From: Clostridium senegalense JC122
GTDB taxonomy: Bacteria; Bacillota; Clostridia; Clostridiales; Clostridiaceae
Length of the DNA: 39,414 bases
Assembly: GCF_000285575.1 (NCBI RefSeq)
Contig: NZ_HE611054.1
Location: forward strand, 1-39,414
Direction of reading: 5' to 3'
Made by a program: the position numbers and the translations under genes. Below are positions 8,016-15,295 of the stretch, piece after piece; the stretch's first letter is position 1; the number at the start of each line of letters is the position of its first letter. The notes beneath the pieces are model-generated. The model did no database searches, was not told where the DNA came from, and saw only the letters and a program-made list of their open reading frames with translations.

Positions 8016-8468
8016 TCATACCGTTAAATCATTTTCTGATTTTATATCAATAGCATCTTGTAAAAGTCTTTGAAGAACAGCAACAAACACCGCAATGACA
8101 ACTGACGCAAAAACAATGATGATTGGGAATGCTATGAGACCTGGAGCGTCGTCTACCTCCGCTATTGGAAATAGGAATGGTATAATTACTGCATATATAA
8201 CACTGATTGTATTTGCACAGTATTTTATATATTTTAAAGCCTTTACAGATAATTCCGAGAAAGCTTTGTTCTTGTCAATATAATTTAAAAGTTTTAAAAC
8301 CTGATAAAGAGCAAAAAAATACGATATGGCTGTTGCATACACACCCATTAAGATAGGAAGGTGTAAATAGTTTATAAATCCAGGTAATAAAAATATACAT
8401 AGCGCAAGAATTGGAATTCCAATAAGAATAACAGATATTTTTAAAAAAATTGTCGAATATCGTTTCAT
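8016..8468 (-). CDS. DUF2975 (YoaS-like) integral membrane protein
   Basis: About 150 aa with four predicted membrane helices (ISVILIGIPILALCIFLLP; LMGVYATAISYFFALYQVL; ANTISVIYAVIIPFLF; IAFPIIIVFASVVIAVFVAVL) and the DUF2975 pattern with a VLKLLNYIDKNKAFS loop between helices 2 and 3. I prefer the ATG at 8468 over an in-frame start 39 bp upstream, because GAGGTG lies 7 nt before it. It is the first gene of a pair with the small HTH protein. The function is unknown. Confidence 0.85.
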   Translation of the reverse strand: MKRYSTIFLKISVILIGIPILALCIFLLPGFINYLHLPILMGVYATAISYFFALYQVLKLLNYIDKNKAFSELSVKALKYIKYCANTISVIYAVIIPFLFPIAEVDDAPGLIAFPIIIVFASVVIAVFVAVLQRLLQDAIDIKSENDLTV

Positions 8469-8507
8469 AAAAAACACCTCACTTTTAATTTTTATATAGA
8501 ATAACAC

Positions 8508-8833
8508 ACTTTTTATCGTTTATCAATAAATTTTTATTTATATTATATATTTATTGGTTAATTGTATCTTACAAATTGAGTAGTCGCTAAATAATTATTT
8601 TATTTAACGTCCTCTAACATTATCGTGCATATTGGTCTAATACATGGCTGTTCTTTAAGAATTATGTAGCCCCAATAAATAGCCTAACTCTTGGATTTTT
8701 AAAAATTGATTATTTAAAGTTGTTTGTACTATAGGACTTATTGAACATCTTTATTGTTAGTTAGTGGTTCCCGCTAATAAGCCCACAACAGATTTTCACC
8801 GTTAAATTGTTACCCATACTGGGAACACAGAAA
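8508..8833. other. Unassigned intergenic region with hairpins and atypical composition
   Basis: About 325 bp less AT-rich than the neighbouring spacers. It contains a GTTaCCCA/TGGGaAC hairpin (about 8810-8827) and no open frame longer than some 30 codons. On the minus strand short protein-like runs broken by stops are seen, for example NPRVRLFIGAT, so it may be an eroded gene or insertion remnant. I cannot assign it. Confidence 0.35.
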
Positions 8834-8863
8834 AACCGTATCACACTCACTTGTGATACGGTT
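8834..8863 (-). terminator. ACCGTATCAC-type hairpin terminator
   Basis: A 12-bp stem (8834-8845 with 8852-8863) followed by T5 on the minus strand, 50 bp past the stop of the CPBP-like gene. Same hairpin family as at 6140 and 12660. Confidence 0.8.
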
Positions 8864-8912
8864 CTCCATTCAACCTTCAAAGAAGCTTATTTTTTATTTA
8901 AACTTATTATCC

Positions 8913-9473
8913 CTAATTAAAATGGCAATCCCCAAAGCAAAACCTAATAAAATCAACGAACCCATGAGCAATCATTGATGATGTTATATCAACTTTTTTC
9001 TGTAAAATTGCAAAAGGTAAGGCGAATACTAAAACATATATTATTATCGATATAATTCCAGAAGTAATACCACCATAAATAAAACTGTCAGGAGTATGTA
9101 CTATAACATGTGGCATAATCATCATAAACCAACACGTAAATCTTTGAAATTTGGTCTCAATTTTTCCCTCCAACAAATTTATAGAAAAAGCATAAAACAA
9201 TGCCCTCATTACAATTTTTTCATAAATTGCAGGACTTAATGCTACAACAAAGCAAGATGAATTAATATTTAAATGTGGCTCATTATTTGTTTTCATAAAT
9301 AAGTAATTTACTATTCCTAAAACAACTCCCACGCTTATTCCAAATAAAATACTCATTAAAATACTTCTTTTATTTTTTCTATTTAAAAATAAAAGTTTTT
9401 CATTCTTATGCTTTTCAAATGTACTAAATATAACTAAAGCCGATAGTAAAGTAACAATAAATCCCTTTGTCAT
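8913..9473 (-). CDS. CPBP-family membrane protease homologue, 5'-truncated
   Basis: 186 aa from the first ATG, with several hydrophobic helices. The CPBP/Abi motifs are recognisable but degraded: SPAIYEKIVMRALFYAF has EK (85-86) where active members have EE; MPHVIVH supplies histidines; AHGFVDF is motif 4. The same frame stays open for 39 more codons upstream (to 9590) and encodes another membrane helix (SILVALSYLSIFISYF), but has no ATG, GTG or TTG. It runs into a dispersed repeat that begins at about 9580. The gene therefore looks cut at its 5' end by the repeat. Whether the remaining protein is made is doubtful. Confidence 0.7.
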   Translation of the reverse strand: MTKGFIVTLLSALVIFSTFEKHKNEKLLFLNRKNKRSILMSILFGISVGVVLGIVNYLFMKTNNEPHLNINSSCFVVALSPAIYEKIVMRALFYAFSINLLEGKIETKFQRFTCWFMMIMPHVIVHTPDSFIYGGITSGIISIIIYVLVFALPFAILQKKVDITSSMIAHGFVDFIRFCFGDCHFN

Positions 9474-9579
9474 TTTTAAAATAGCTTTGTCAAAATATGA
9501 AATGAATATGCTTAAATATGATAATGCAACTAAAATGCTTAAAATTAAAGAGATGTTTAATTTATAAAGTAAAATTTTT

Positions 9580-9694
9580 AAAAAAGATATTTATAGCTTC
9601 TTTGAAATTTTTACAGAGTAGTATTTTAAATTTTTTCATTATTACTTTTTAACACTATAAATTTGGAATTTTTAGGCTTAGCTTTACGCCTATG
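9580..9694. repeat. Dispersed repeat segment, copy shared with 15603-15716
   Basis: About 115 bp strongly similar to 15603-15716, including TTCTTTGAAATTTT, a TTTTTTCATTATTACTTTTT core and a terminal AGGCTTA/ACG(C/T)CTATG block. It abuts the truncated CPBP-like gene. Confidence 0.75.
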
Positions 9695-9710
9695 CTTGTC
9701 TCCCTATAAT

Positions 9711-10436
9711 TTATAACGATTTTTTATATTTTTTATAATGATCTAAACTTAAATTAATATTAATAACACCTGAAATTATTAATAATATTCCACAATATTT
9801 TTTACTAATTAAATCTAATATCCCTAAAGTCAAAAATAAAACCCCTAAAAATCCTTCTATTTTCCACAAGCTTTTGCTATTTATTGCTTCACTTTTGCAC
9901 TTACCATACTTTTTTATTTGTTTAATTTTATCATTATATGCTAAATAAGGCATAAAGTTAAAAATAAATGCAATAATATCAATTATTAATAATCCAACGA
10001 TAATTAAAAATACAGATTTTATATGAATTAAAGAAACAACTGATAAACATATTAGTGCTATAGCTATTACTAAGGAATAAAGCATCCCTTTTTTTGATGA
10101 ATTCCTTATTCTTATATATTTATCTATTTCTGTTTTACTATCACTATAAATAGGTTTAGTATTAGCTTGTGCTGAAAAAATGTGCATTTGGTTCCCTATA
10201 GAAATAACCGATTTCCATCCTGCTTCTTTAAATATCGTAAAATATTCTTCATCTGCCTCATTCTGATAATCTAAGCTATATATTATGTCTTGAGGCTTAT
10301 CTTTTTTTAATTTATAGAAAAAACCTCCTACAATATCTTCTAATATCCAACCTTCCATTGCATAATTTTTTAGTTTTTCCATATCGCTTTCTTCACTAAA
10401 TGCCAATCCATTAATCATTACATATTTATTTTTCAT
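9711..10436 (-). CDS. DUF2812 domain membrane protein
   Basis: About 241 aa. The N-terminal soluble part carries the DUF2812 pattern: MEKLKNYAMEGWILEDIVGG, FFYKLKKDKPQDIIYSLDY, YFTIFKEAGWKSV. Three to four membrane helices follow in the second half (SLVIAIALICLSVVSLIHI; VFLIIVGLLIIDIIAFIF; FLGVLFLTLGILDLI). I use the ATG at 10436, preceded by GGGGG at 6 nt, rather than longer in-frame starts inside the PadR gene. PadR-DUF2812 pairs are common in Firmicutes, with the PadR protein controlling the operon. The molecular role is unknown. Confidence 0.85.
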   Translation of the reverse strand: MKNKYVMINGLAFSEESDMEKLKNYAMEGWILEDIVGGFFYKLKKDKPQDIIYSLDYQNEADEEYFTIFKEAGWKSVISIGNQMHIFSAQANTKPIYSDSKTEIDKYIRIRNSSKKGMLYSLVIAIALICLSVVSLIHIKSVFLIIVGLLIIDIIAFIFNFMPYLAYNDKIKQIKKYGKCKSEAINSKSLWKIEGFLGVLFLTLGILDLISKKYCGILLIISGVININLSLDHYKKYKKSL

Positions 10437-10449
10437 AAATACCCCCATT

Positions 10450-10770
10450 TTAATCCAAAAAATTTTCAGCAAATTTAACCATCTGCTTTTTACGCTCAAT
10501 CTCTTTTATTAGCATCTCTCTCCCTTTACTTGTTATTTTATACACTTTTTTATTTTCACCTGTGTCAGAACTCAACTCCACTAAACCTGCTGCTAAAAGT
10601 TTTTTCAGTGTTGTATAAAGTGATGCAGGACCAATAGTAACTTCGTTATTAGTAAGATTCTCAATAGTTTTCATAATTAGATATCCGTGCTTTTCCTCAA
10701 TAACACTAGATAAAATATAAAAAGCAGAATCTGTTAGCTCTCCAACATCAATAGAATCTCTTCTTGGCAT
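10450..10770 (-). CDS. PadR-family transcriptional regulator
   Basis: About 106 aa. The winged helix is typical: AFYILSSVIEEKHGYLIMKT, then GPASLYTTLKKLLAAGLVEL, and the wing NKKVYKITSKGREML. The start at 10770 (MPRRDS) is chosen because AAGGAG lies 7 nt upstream; an earlier in-frame start at 10812 lacks a binding site and would lie in the operator. The upstream region has overlapping palindromes built on ATATATCATT, so the gene is almost certainly autoregulated. It is co-transcribed with the DUF2812 gene 13 bp downstream. Confidence 0.9.
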   Translation of the reverse strand: MPRRDSIDVGELTDSAFYILSSVIEEKHGYLIMKTIENLTNNEVTIGPASLYTTLKKLLAAGLVELSSDTGENKKVYKITSKGREMLIKEIERKKQMVKFAENFLD

Positions 10771-10788
10771 GAAATTCTCCTTCCCACT

Positions 10789-10841
10789 ATATATCATTAA
10801 ATGATATATCATTTAATATAATATATCAATAAATGATATAT
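10789..10841. promoter_or_regulatory. Overlapping palindromic PadR operators
   Basis: ATATATCATT-A-AATGATATAT (10789-10809) is a perfect dyad. A second copy with one mismatch lies at 10821-10841. The 3' half of the first dyad also starts a third palindrome, AATGATATATCATT (10800-10813). Position directly upstream of padR implies autorepression. Confidence 0.7.
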
Positions 10842-10902
10842 ATGTCAAACATTCCCTTGACACCCGTACTATTTATATATTCTTTTTAAAATGCAAAAAA
10901 AA

Positions 10903-10926
10903 TATAACCACCTATAGGTGGTTATA
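10903..10926 (-). terminator. Terminator of the HNH/nucleotidyltransferase operon
   Basis: A perfect 10-bp stem (10903-10912 with 10917-10926), TATA loop, then T8 on the minus strand. It ends the leftward transcript of the HNH cassette. Confidence 0.88.
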
Positions 10927-10975
10927 GATATATTATAAAGGCAACATTGCCTAGTCATTATTTTATAATTAAATT

Positions 10976-11173
10976 TTAGTAAAAACTTTCGTTACTTATG
11001 GTACAGTTCTCCCTATCAGTAATAAATGAGGTTTTTCTAAATTTACTATATTTACTATATTTACTATATTTACTTTCGTTCTCCCAACTATAAGTTTTAT
11101 CAAAAAGAGTATGTTTAATATGTACACCTTCTTCACTTAAATTATTATTTATTTTTATAAAGATAAAAATCAT
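10976..11173 (-). CDS. Short ORF at the end of the HNH cassette, doubtful
   Basis: 65 codons starting directly at the stop of the nucleotidyltransferase gene (TGA followed by ATG). There is no separate ribosome binding site, so it could only be translated by reinitiation. Residues 35-45 are SKYSKYSKYSK, encoded by a 9-nt tandem repeat (11039-11075). The C-terminal end falls in a degraded copy of the ACCGTATCA hairpin family. It may be a real small protein or junk between gene and terminator. Confidence 0.3.
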   Translation of the reverse strand: MIFIFIKINNNLSEEGVHIKHTLFDKTYSWENESKYSKYSKYSKFRKTSFITDRENCTISNESFY

Positions 11174-11500
11174 TCATTTTAGTTTTAGATATTTTGAATT
11201 TAATTTAATTATAAAATTAGATTCTTCTACCTCTATTTCACTTAATACAGTTAAGTCAAGAGAACACGCATATAATTTTTTAAAAGTACTCCTTATCTTG
11301 TCCACCTCTATTAAAATGTTACTAGAAAATTTTTTGTATATTAATAGCAAATCTATATCATTTGGATTTTTTTTCTCATCGAGGATTGATCCAAATAAAT
11401 AGATACTTTTAAAAGATTCAAACAAGTCTATATGATCTACTATTTCTTGAATAACACTATCTTTTTTACTTGAGACTGTTGATATATCCATAAAATTCAT
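11174..11500 (-). CDS. Minimal nucleotidyltransferase (MNT-like, pol-beta fold)
   Basis: 108 aa. The active site of the minimal nucleotidyltransferase family is intact: IYLFGSIL (Gly37-Ser38), then NDIDLLLIY with Asp48 and Asp50, and a third acid, Asp82, in CSLDLTVL. Such proteins transfer nucleotides to partner proteins or tRNA, often as the antitoxin of HEPN/MNT modules; here no HEPN gene is adjacent. The start region overlaps the upstream gene by 35 bp, which implies translational coupling. Together with the HNH endonuclease and the 118-aa protein it forms a three-gene operon. Confidence 0.85.
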   Translation of the reverse strand: MNFMDISTVSSKKDSVIQEIVDHIDLFESFKSIYLFGSILDEKKNPNDIDLLLIYKKFSSNILIEVDKIRSTFKKLYACSLDLTVLSEIEVEESNFIIKLNSKYLKLK

Positions 11501-11822
11501 CCATCGTTAGTAGCTTAATATTCATGTCTTTTGCTAACTCATATGCTTCTGATGAAATACAGCTTGCACCGTTCCAATGATGCAAGTTTAAAATTATACA
11601 TTCTTCTGCTGGAGCTAATTGCAGAAGAGCAACTTTACTTAAACAATACTCATAAATAAAAACTATATTTACATTATTCACTATAATTTCTTTTAAATTA
11701 TTAATATCTCTAAAATCAAATTTTAATCCTTTTGACTTTATGACTTTTAGAGCATAATTTAAGCTTTCAAAACGAACTTTAACTCCTCTAAAGCTATTAT
11801 TATCATAATACATTTGTCTCAA
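11466..11822 (-). CDS. Conserved-looking middle protein of the HNH cassette, unknown function
   Basis: About 118 aa from a TTG at 11822, or 115 from ATG at 11813; neither has a good ribosome binding site. The same frame stays open upstream, and an ATG at 11854 would join it if the A6 run at 11846-11851 had one more A, giving MKKIYLNDTPKLRQMYY. The C-terminal half (ECIILNLHHWNGA, then SSEAYELAKDMNIKLLTMDE) has the strand-helix-strand pattern at the end of Mrr-like restriction endonuclease folds. I see no complete PD-(D/E)xK motif, so this is only a suggestion. It lies 37 bp after the HNH gene and overlaps the nucleotidyltransferase gene. Confidence 0.65.
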   Translation of the reverse strand: MRQMYYDNNSFRGVKVRFESLNYALKVIKSKGLKFDFRDINNLKEIIVNNVNIVFIYEYCLSKVALLQLAPAEECIILNLHHWNGASCISSEAYELAKDMNIKLLTMDEFYGYINSLK

Positions 11823-11859
11823 TTTAGGTGTATCATTAAGATAGATTTTTTCATACTTC

Positions 11860-12594
11860 TTATCTATACGGCTTATCTTGACCTAAAACGATAGTTTCAA
11901 ATTCTCCTTTATTTTGCAATGATGTTATTAAACACTCTATAGACTCTACAGATGGCAAGAATTTACCTTCTAAAGGTTCTATGCCAAATAAAGAATTAAT
12001 CTCAATCGGAAATAATGCACCTCTTACTTTTTCTTCGCTTAATCGTGTAGCTTCAAACTCATCAATATGAAGAAGAAATCTTTGCACTATTGCTAAATTC
12101 GAAAAATCTTTTACAGTATGGCTTTGAATTAATCTAATATTTTTTTGTAAAATCTCTTTTATAATTCTATTATTTGATAAAATTTTTCCTTCCGCACTAT
12201 CCCATAACTCTCTCTTATCCCCTAAATAATAATTTTCAAAGATAGCTTGATTCTCTAATAATAAAGGGACTACTTTACTTTTCAGCTCTTCAAAGTTATC
12301 ATATTCTTCACTGAAGAATTTTTTAAACTCAGCTGCCCTTATTTTTTTCCACTCTTTAACTTCTTCTGCATTAAATGCATTGTTTTTATCAAAATTTGTA
12401 TGGCAATTAGGACATAAGATAATTAAATTTTCAAAAGAATTATCTGCTGTTTTACAATGAGGGATTATATGAGCCTTTTCCATTATGTCTCCACTACCTT
12501 TAAATAATTCTGCTTTGCACGCTGGATTCATACACCTGCCCATAGATTCAGAATATATTTTTCTTTCAATATTGACATTTATACTCTTCCTCAT
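11860..12594 (-). CDS. HNH endonuclease, first gene of a three-gene cassette
   Basis: 244 aa. Residues 21-65 form a zinc-stabilised HNH domain: Cys21 and Cys26 (CMNPAC), AHIIPH (41-46), Asn56 and CPNCH (61-65). This is the DNA-cutting ββα-metal fold. The remaining 175 residues are mostly helical with no motif I recognise and probably hold a sensing or partner-binding domain. Start at 12594 with AGGAG 8 nt upstream. It is followed by the 118-aa protein and a minimal nucleotidyltransferase, all ending at one strong terminator. The arrangement of nuclease, unknown and nucleotidyltransferase suggests phage defence or a toxin-antitoxin unit; this is inference from context. Confidence 0.88.
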   Translation of the reverse strand: MRKSINVNIERKIYSESMGRCMNPACKAELFKGSGDIMEKAHIIPHCKTADNSFENLIILCPNCHTNFDKNNAFNAEEVKEWKKIRAAEFKKFFSEEYDNFEELKSKVVPLLLENQAIFENYYLGDKRELWDSAEGKILSNNRIIKEILQKNIRLIQSHTVKDFSNLAIVQRFLLHIDEFEATRLSEEKVRGALFPIEINSLFGIEPLEGKFLPSVESIECLITSLQNKGEFETIVLGQDKPYR

Positions 12595-12657
12595 TCTACC
12601 ATCTCCTTTAAAAGTTTAAATTTACCATTCATGTACATAAGTATATCATATTTTTAA

Positions 12658-12716
12658 AAACCATATCACTTACTTGTGATATGGTTCACCGTATCACTTA
12701 CAAGTGAGGTTTTTAC
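12658..12716 (-). terminator. Hairpin terminator after the ABC exporter genes
   Basis: AACCATATCAC...GTGATATGGTT stem followed by T5 on the minus strand; a second, shorter dyad with the same ACCGTATCACTTAC wording lies at 12690-12716. Member of the dispersed ACCGTATCA hairpin family. It ends the permease transcript. Confidence 0.7.
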
Positions 12717-12759
12717 ATGCGTTTTTTAATTCCTTATAGGAACTTATGAAACCTAAAAA

Positions 12760-13509
12760 TCATTCCCATTTAAAAAGCTTAATAGATACACCGCTACAAA
12801 CCACTGTAAGTATAGTAATAGTAATGTAAATTGGTACTACTGAATCACATATACTTAAATTAAGTGAGGCGCTTTTTAAAACCTTTATCCCCTGAGTTAA
12901 TGGGAAAATATCTGCCATCCTTTGAAGCGCTGTTGGCATAACCTCATATGGTAATGTTGCCCCTGAGAATATAAGCATAGGAAAATATAGAATACTTGCA
13001 ATCACACCTGCTGATTTAGTATTTTTTGCTATTCCTCCCACCATGAAGCCAATACTGAACATTGAAGCCATTACTAATGTATATGCTCCTAAAAAATTAA
13101 TCCAAGAACCTCTAAATTGAAAATTAAAAAATATCTTGGCTGTTAAATATACAAGTATTAATGAAACAATGGCATATAGGGCATAGATAACTCCTTCAAC
13201 TGCTAGAATTATTGATGGACTCACAGGTGTTACCTTAAATCTTTTTAATATCTTTCTGTGACGATACTCAGATAACACTAAGGGCAAGCCCATAACCCCA
13301 CCTGCGCAGATGGCAATGGTTGATATAGCAGCAAAAGATTGCTCCATGAATGTGAAGTCTGCTCCAGGAAATGCAGGTTTATTGCCATAAATAACACCTA
13401 AAATAACAGTTACCACTACCGGCATACAGATTGCAAAGATAAACATATCCATACCTCTTAGTGATAACTTTAATTCAGTTTTTAGCATTACTTTAAATAC
13501 TTTCATCAT
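12760..13509 (-). CDS. ABC-2 type exporter permease
   Basis: About 249 aa with six predicted membrane helices, including MFIFAICMPVVVTVILGVIY, IVSLILVYLTAKIFF and YITITILTVVCSGVSIKLF. The segment LPLVLSEYRHRKILKRFKVT is the intracellular helix-rich hallmark of ABC-2 permeases, and FPMLIFSGATLPYEVMP the conserved pre-helix 5/6 region. The start is either of two adjacent ATGs (13509 or 13506) after GAGGAGG, inside the end of the ATPase gene, so the two are translationally coupled. With the ATPase it forms an exporter for drugs, peptides or lipids; a drug-efflux role is suggested by the neighbouring MerR regulator. Confidence 0.9.
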   Translation of the reverse strand: MMKVFKVMLKTELKLSLRGMDMFIFAICMPVVVTVILGVIYGNKPAFPGADFTFMEQSFAAISTIAICAGGVMGLPLVLSEYRHRKILKRFKVTPVSPSIILAVEGVIYALYAIVSLILVYLTAKIFFNFQFRGSWINFLGAYTLVMASMFSIGFMVGGIAKNTKSAGVIASILYFPMLIFSGATLPYEVMPTALQRMADIFPLTQGIKVLKSASLNLSICDSVVPIYITITILTVVCSGVSIKLFKWE

Positions 13510-14224
13510 CCAATTCCTCCTCATCTAGAAACCATAGATAAGCATCCTCAAACTTTTCATATGGACTCTGTTCCACTACTTCCTTAACTGTTCCATAAAA
13601 TTCTATTGCTCCTTTTTTTAAAATGCATATTTTATCGCAGAGAACTTCAACCTCATCCATGAAATGAGATGTTAAAAAAATTGTGAGTCCTTGCTTCTTT
13701 AAGTTTAATAGGCACTTCCACACATCTCTTCTCACTTTTACATCTAGTCCTGTTGTAAGTTCGTCAAGGAAAACTACCTCTGGGTTAGGAATTAACGCTA
13801 GGATAATAAATAATCGTTGCTTTTCTCCTCCAGAAAGTTCACTTACTTGCTTTTTAACTTTATCATGAAGATTAAATTTCTTTAATAATTTATTGTAATC
13901 TAATGGATTATTATAGAGGACTTCTGTTATTTCACATAGCTCCTTTACTGTAATCTTTTCCTGATAATTAGATTCTTGAAACTGAACCCCAACTTTCTCG
14001 AATAGTTCTTTTCTTTGCTTTTTAGGATTCATACCTAGGATAGATACCAACCCCTCATCAAAACTCTTTGTACCTAAAATACATTCTATGGTAGTACTCT
14101 TCCCTGCCCCATTGGCCCCAAGCAATCCAAATACCTCTCCTCTCCTAACTGTGAAACTAACATCCTTCACCACTTTAACATCCCCATAGGATTTATATAG
14201 ATTATGAACTTTTATTACTTCCAT
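13493..14224 (-). CDS. ABC transporter ATP-binding subunit
   Basis: 243 aa with a complete nucleotide-binding domain: Walker A GANGAGKS (36-43), Q-loop near Gln81, signature LSGGEKQR (130-137), Walker B VVFLDE (150-155) followed by LTTGLD, and switch His in TSHFMDE. It belongs to the ABC-2 exporter (CcmA/DrrA) group. The start has AGGAGGG 8 nt upstream. It lies 52 bp after the double-headed MerR gene, separated by a hairpin that repeats the operator-like CACCAGACTTTG motif, and overlaps the permease gene. Confidence 0.93.
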   Translation of the reverse strand: MEVIKVHNLYKSYGDVKVVKDVSFTVRRGEVFGLLGANGAGKSTTIECILGTKSFDEGLVSILGMNPKKQRKELFEKVGVQFQESNYQEKITVKELCEITEVLYNNPLDYNKLLKKFNLHDKVKKQVSELSGGEKQRLFIILALIPNPEVVFLDELTTGLDVKVRRDVWKCLLNLKKQGLTIFLTSHFMDEVEVLCDKICILKKGAIEFYGTVKEVVEQSPYEKFEDAYLWFLDEEELDDESI

Positions 14225-14253
14225 GTGTTATTCCCTCCTTTTGATAAAAGAAT

Positions 14254-14277
14254 AACACCAGCACAAAGTCTGGTGTT
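14254..14277 (-). promoter_or_regulatory. Operator-like hairpin between MerR and ABC genes
   Basis: AACACCAG (14254-14261) and CTGGTGTT (14270-14277) form an 8-bp dyad overlapping the MerR stop codon. On the minus strand it contains CACCAGACTTTG, which also occurs upstream of the MerR gene (about 15075-15090) and in the 17.4-kb relic. It is a likely binding site for that MerR protein or an attenuating hairpin; there is no T-run, so it is not a strong terminator. Confidence 0.55.
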
Positions 14278-15040
14278 AAAGTGTAGAGTTTATATTAAGT
14301 TCATTTTTCATATATTCTAGTTGTTTCAATATACTATGAGCATTTTTTTCTGCATCACTTAAGGAAGTAAGAAGCCTGTCGCATGCTGTAACAATGTCCT
14401 CATCCCTTTGGGGCTTATTAATCACCTCTCTAATATCAATTTCCTTACTTTCTGATATGGAATTCATCATTCTTAAAATTGCTGAAAGAGAGTAGTTAGC
14501 ACAACGTAACGTGCGTATTATCCTTAATCTATTAATATCACTTTCAGTATAAACTCGATATCCATTCTGCTTTCTTTTAACTGTAAGCAAACCATTCATC
14601 TCCCAATTTCTTAATGTATCCATTGTGACTTGTAGATAGTCTGAGGTTTGCTTTCTTGTAAAAAATATATTGTTATCTTCAGCATTTATACCTGATAAAA
14701 GCTTCTTTGAAATTTCTATGGCTTCTTCTGCATTTTTTTGTTCTTGTTTTATCTGATTAATATAATCCTTTGTACAGTTAATTGCTTCTTGAAGCTCTCC
14801 CCTAGCAGATAACTTAACAACATTGATTATCTTCTTTCTAAGCCCATTTTGCAAAACCTCTACTTTAAAAGCAGTTCTAGCAAGGTTAAACTGTTCTATA
14901 TGATAGTCAGTAAATACTCTGTAACCATTTGGTAACCTACTTGCCTCTGGTATTAATTTAAGCTTTTCGTACAAACGTACAGTGTTTGAATGTACCCCTA
15001 TTCTTTTAGCTACTTCTGCTGTTTTATATATCTTATCCAT
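14276..15040 (-). CDS. Double-headed MerR-family regulator of the ABC exporter
   Basis: 254 aa. There are two MerR-type DNA-binding units: residues 1-70 (YKTAEVAKRIGVHSNTVRLY, then LIPEASRLPNGYRVFTDYHI) and about 125-195 (FTRKQTSDYLQVTMDTLRNWE, then NGYRVYTESDINRLRIIR). A long helix (about 72-115) joins them, so one chain could contact two half-sites. It is the first gene of a three-gene unit with an ABC ATPase and permease, a common layout in which the MerR protein senses the exported compound. The promoter region has TATAAT and the motif CACCAGACTTTG. Confidence 0.9.
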   Translation of the reverse strand: MDKIYKTAEVAKRIGVHSNTVRLYEKLKLIPEASRLPNGYRVFTDYHIEQFNLARTAFKVEVLQNGLRKKIINVVKLSARGELQEAINCTKDYINQIKQEQKNAEEAIEISKKLLSGINAEDNNIFFTRKQTSDYLQVTMDTLRNWEMNGLLTVKRKQNGYRVYTESDINRLRIIRTLRCANYSLSAILRMMNSISESKEIDIREVINKPQRDEDIVTACDRLLTSLSDAEKNAHSILKQLEYMKNELNINSTL

Positions 15041-15295
15041 ACTATTTTCACCACCATGTTATTATTATAACACTTATGCAAAGTCTGGTGATTTAGTGGA
15101 GAGTTTTATTTGCTTATTATTAAATCTTACTTACGATACAGTATTTTTACTTATAAAAAACGTCTTACCCATTGATATCACTAAGCTAAGGATAATTTTA
15201 TCATTTACTTATGATATGGTTCAATATTCATTATCCTAAATTTGATTTTTATTACATCAAAATATTTTTCTTTTAATTTATCACTACACTATGTA
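15041..15295. other. Spacer with degraded hairpin-family copy
   Basis: Beyond the MerR promoter this region contains TATCATTTACTTATGATATGGTTC (15200-15223 split by a loop), a degraded member of the ACCGTATCA family. A flank of the duplicated segment follows: the stretch CTAAATTTGATTTTTA is shared with 18948-18963. Confidence 0.5.
15070..15106 (-). promoter_or_regulatory. Promoter/operator of the double-headed MerR gene
   Basis: On the minus strand CACCAGACTTTGCATAAGTG runs into TTATAAT. The same layout, CACCAGACTTT-N5/6-(A)GTGTTAT, is found before the ABC ATPase (14254) and in the relic near 17405-17430. Repetition at both genes of the unit supports an operator. Confidence 0.55.

Noticed and set aside
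11039-11075. 9-nt tandem repeat near the HNH cassette as a CRISPR-like or regulatory array
   Set aside because: Only about four units of low-complexity AT sequence; more simply a small slipped-strand expansion.
14254-14277. The MerR-ABC hairpin as a strong terminator
   Set aside because: It has no T-run on the transcribed strand and repeats an operator-like motif, so it is listed as regulatory.
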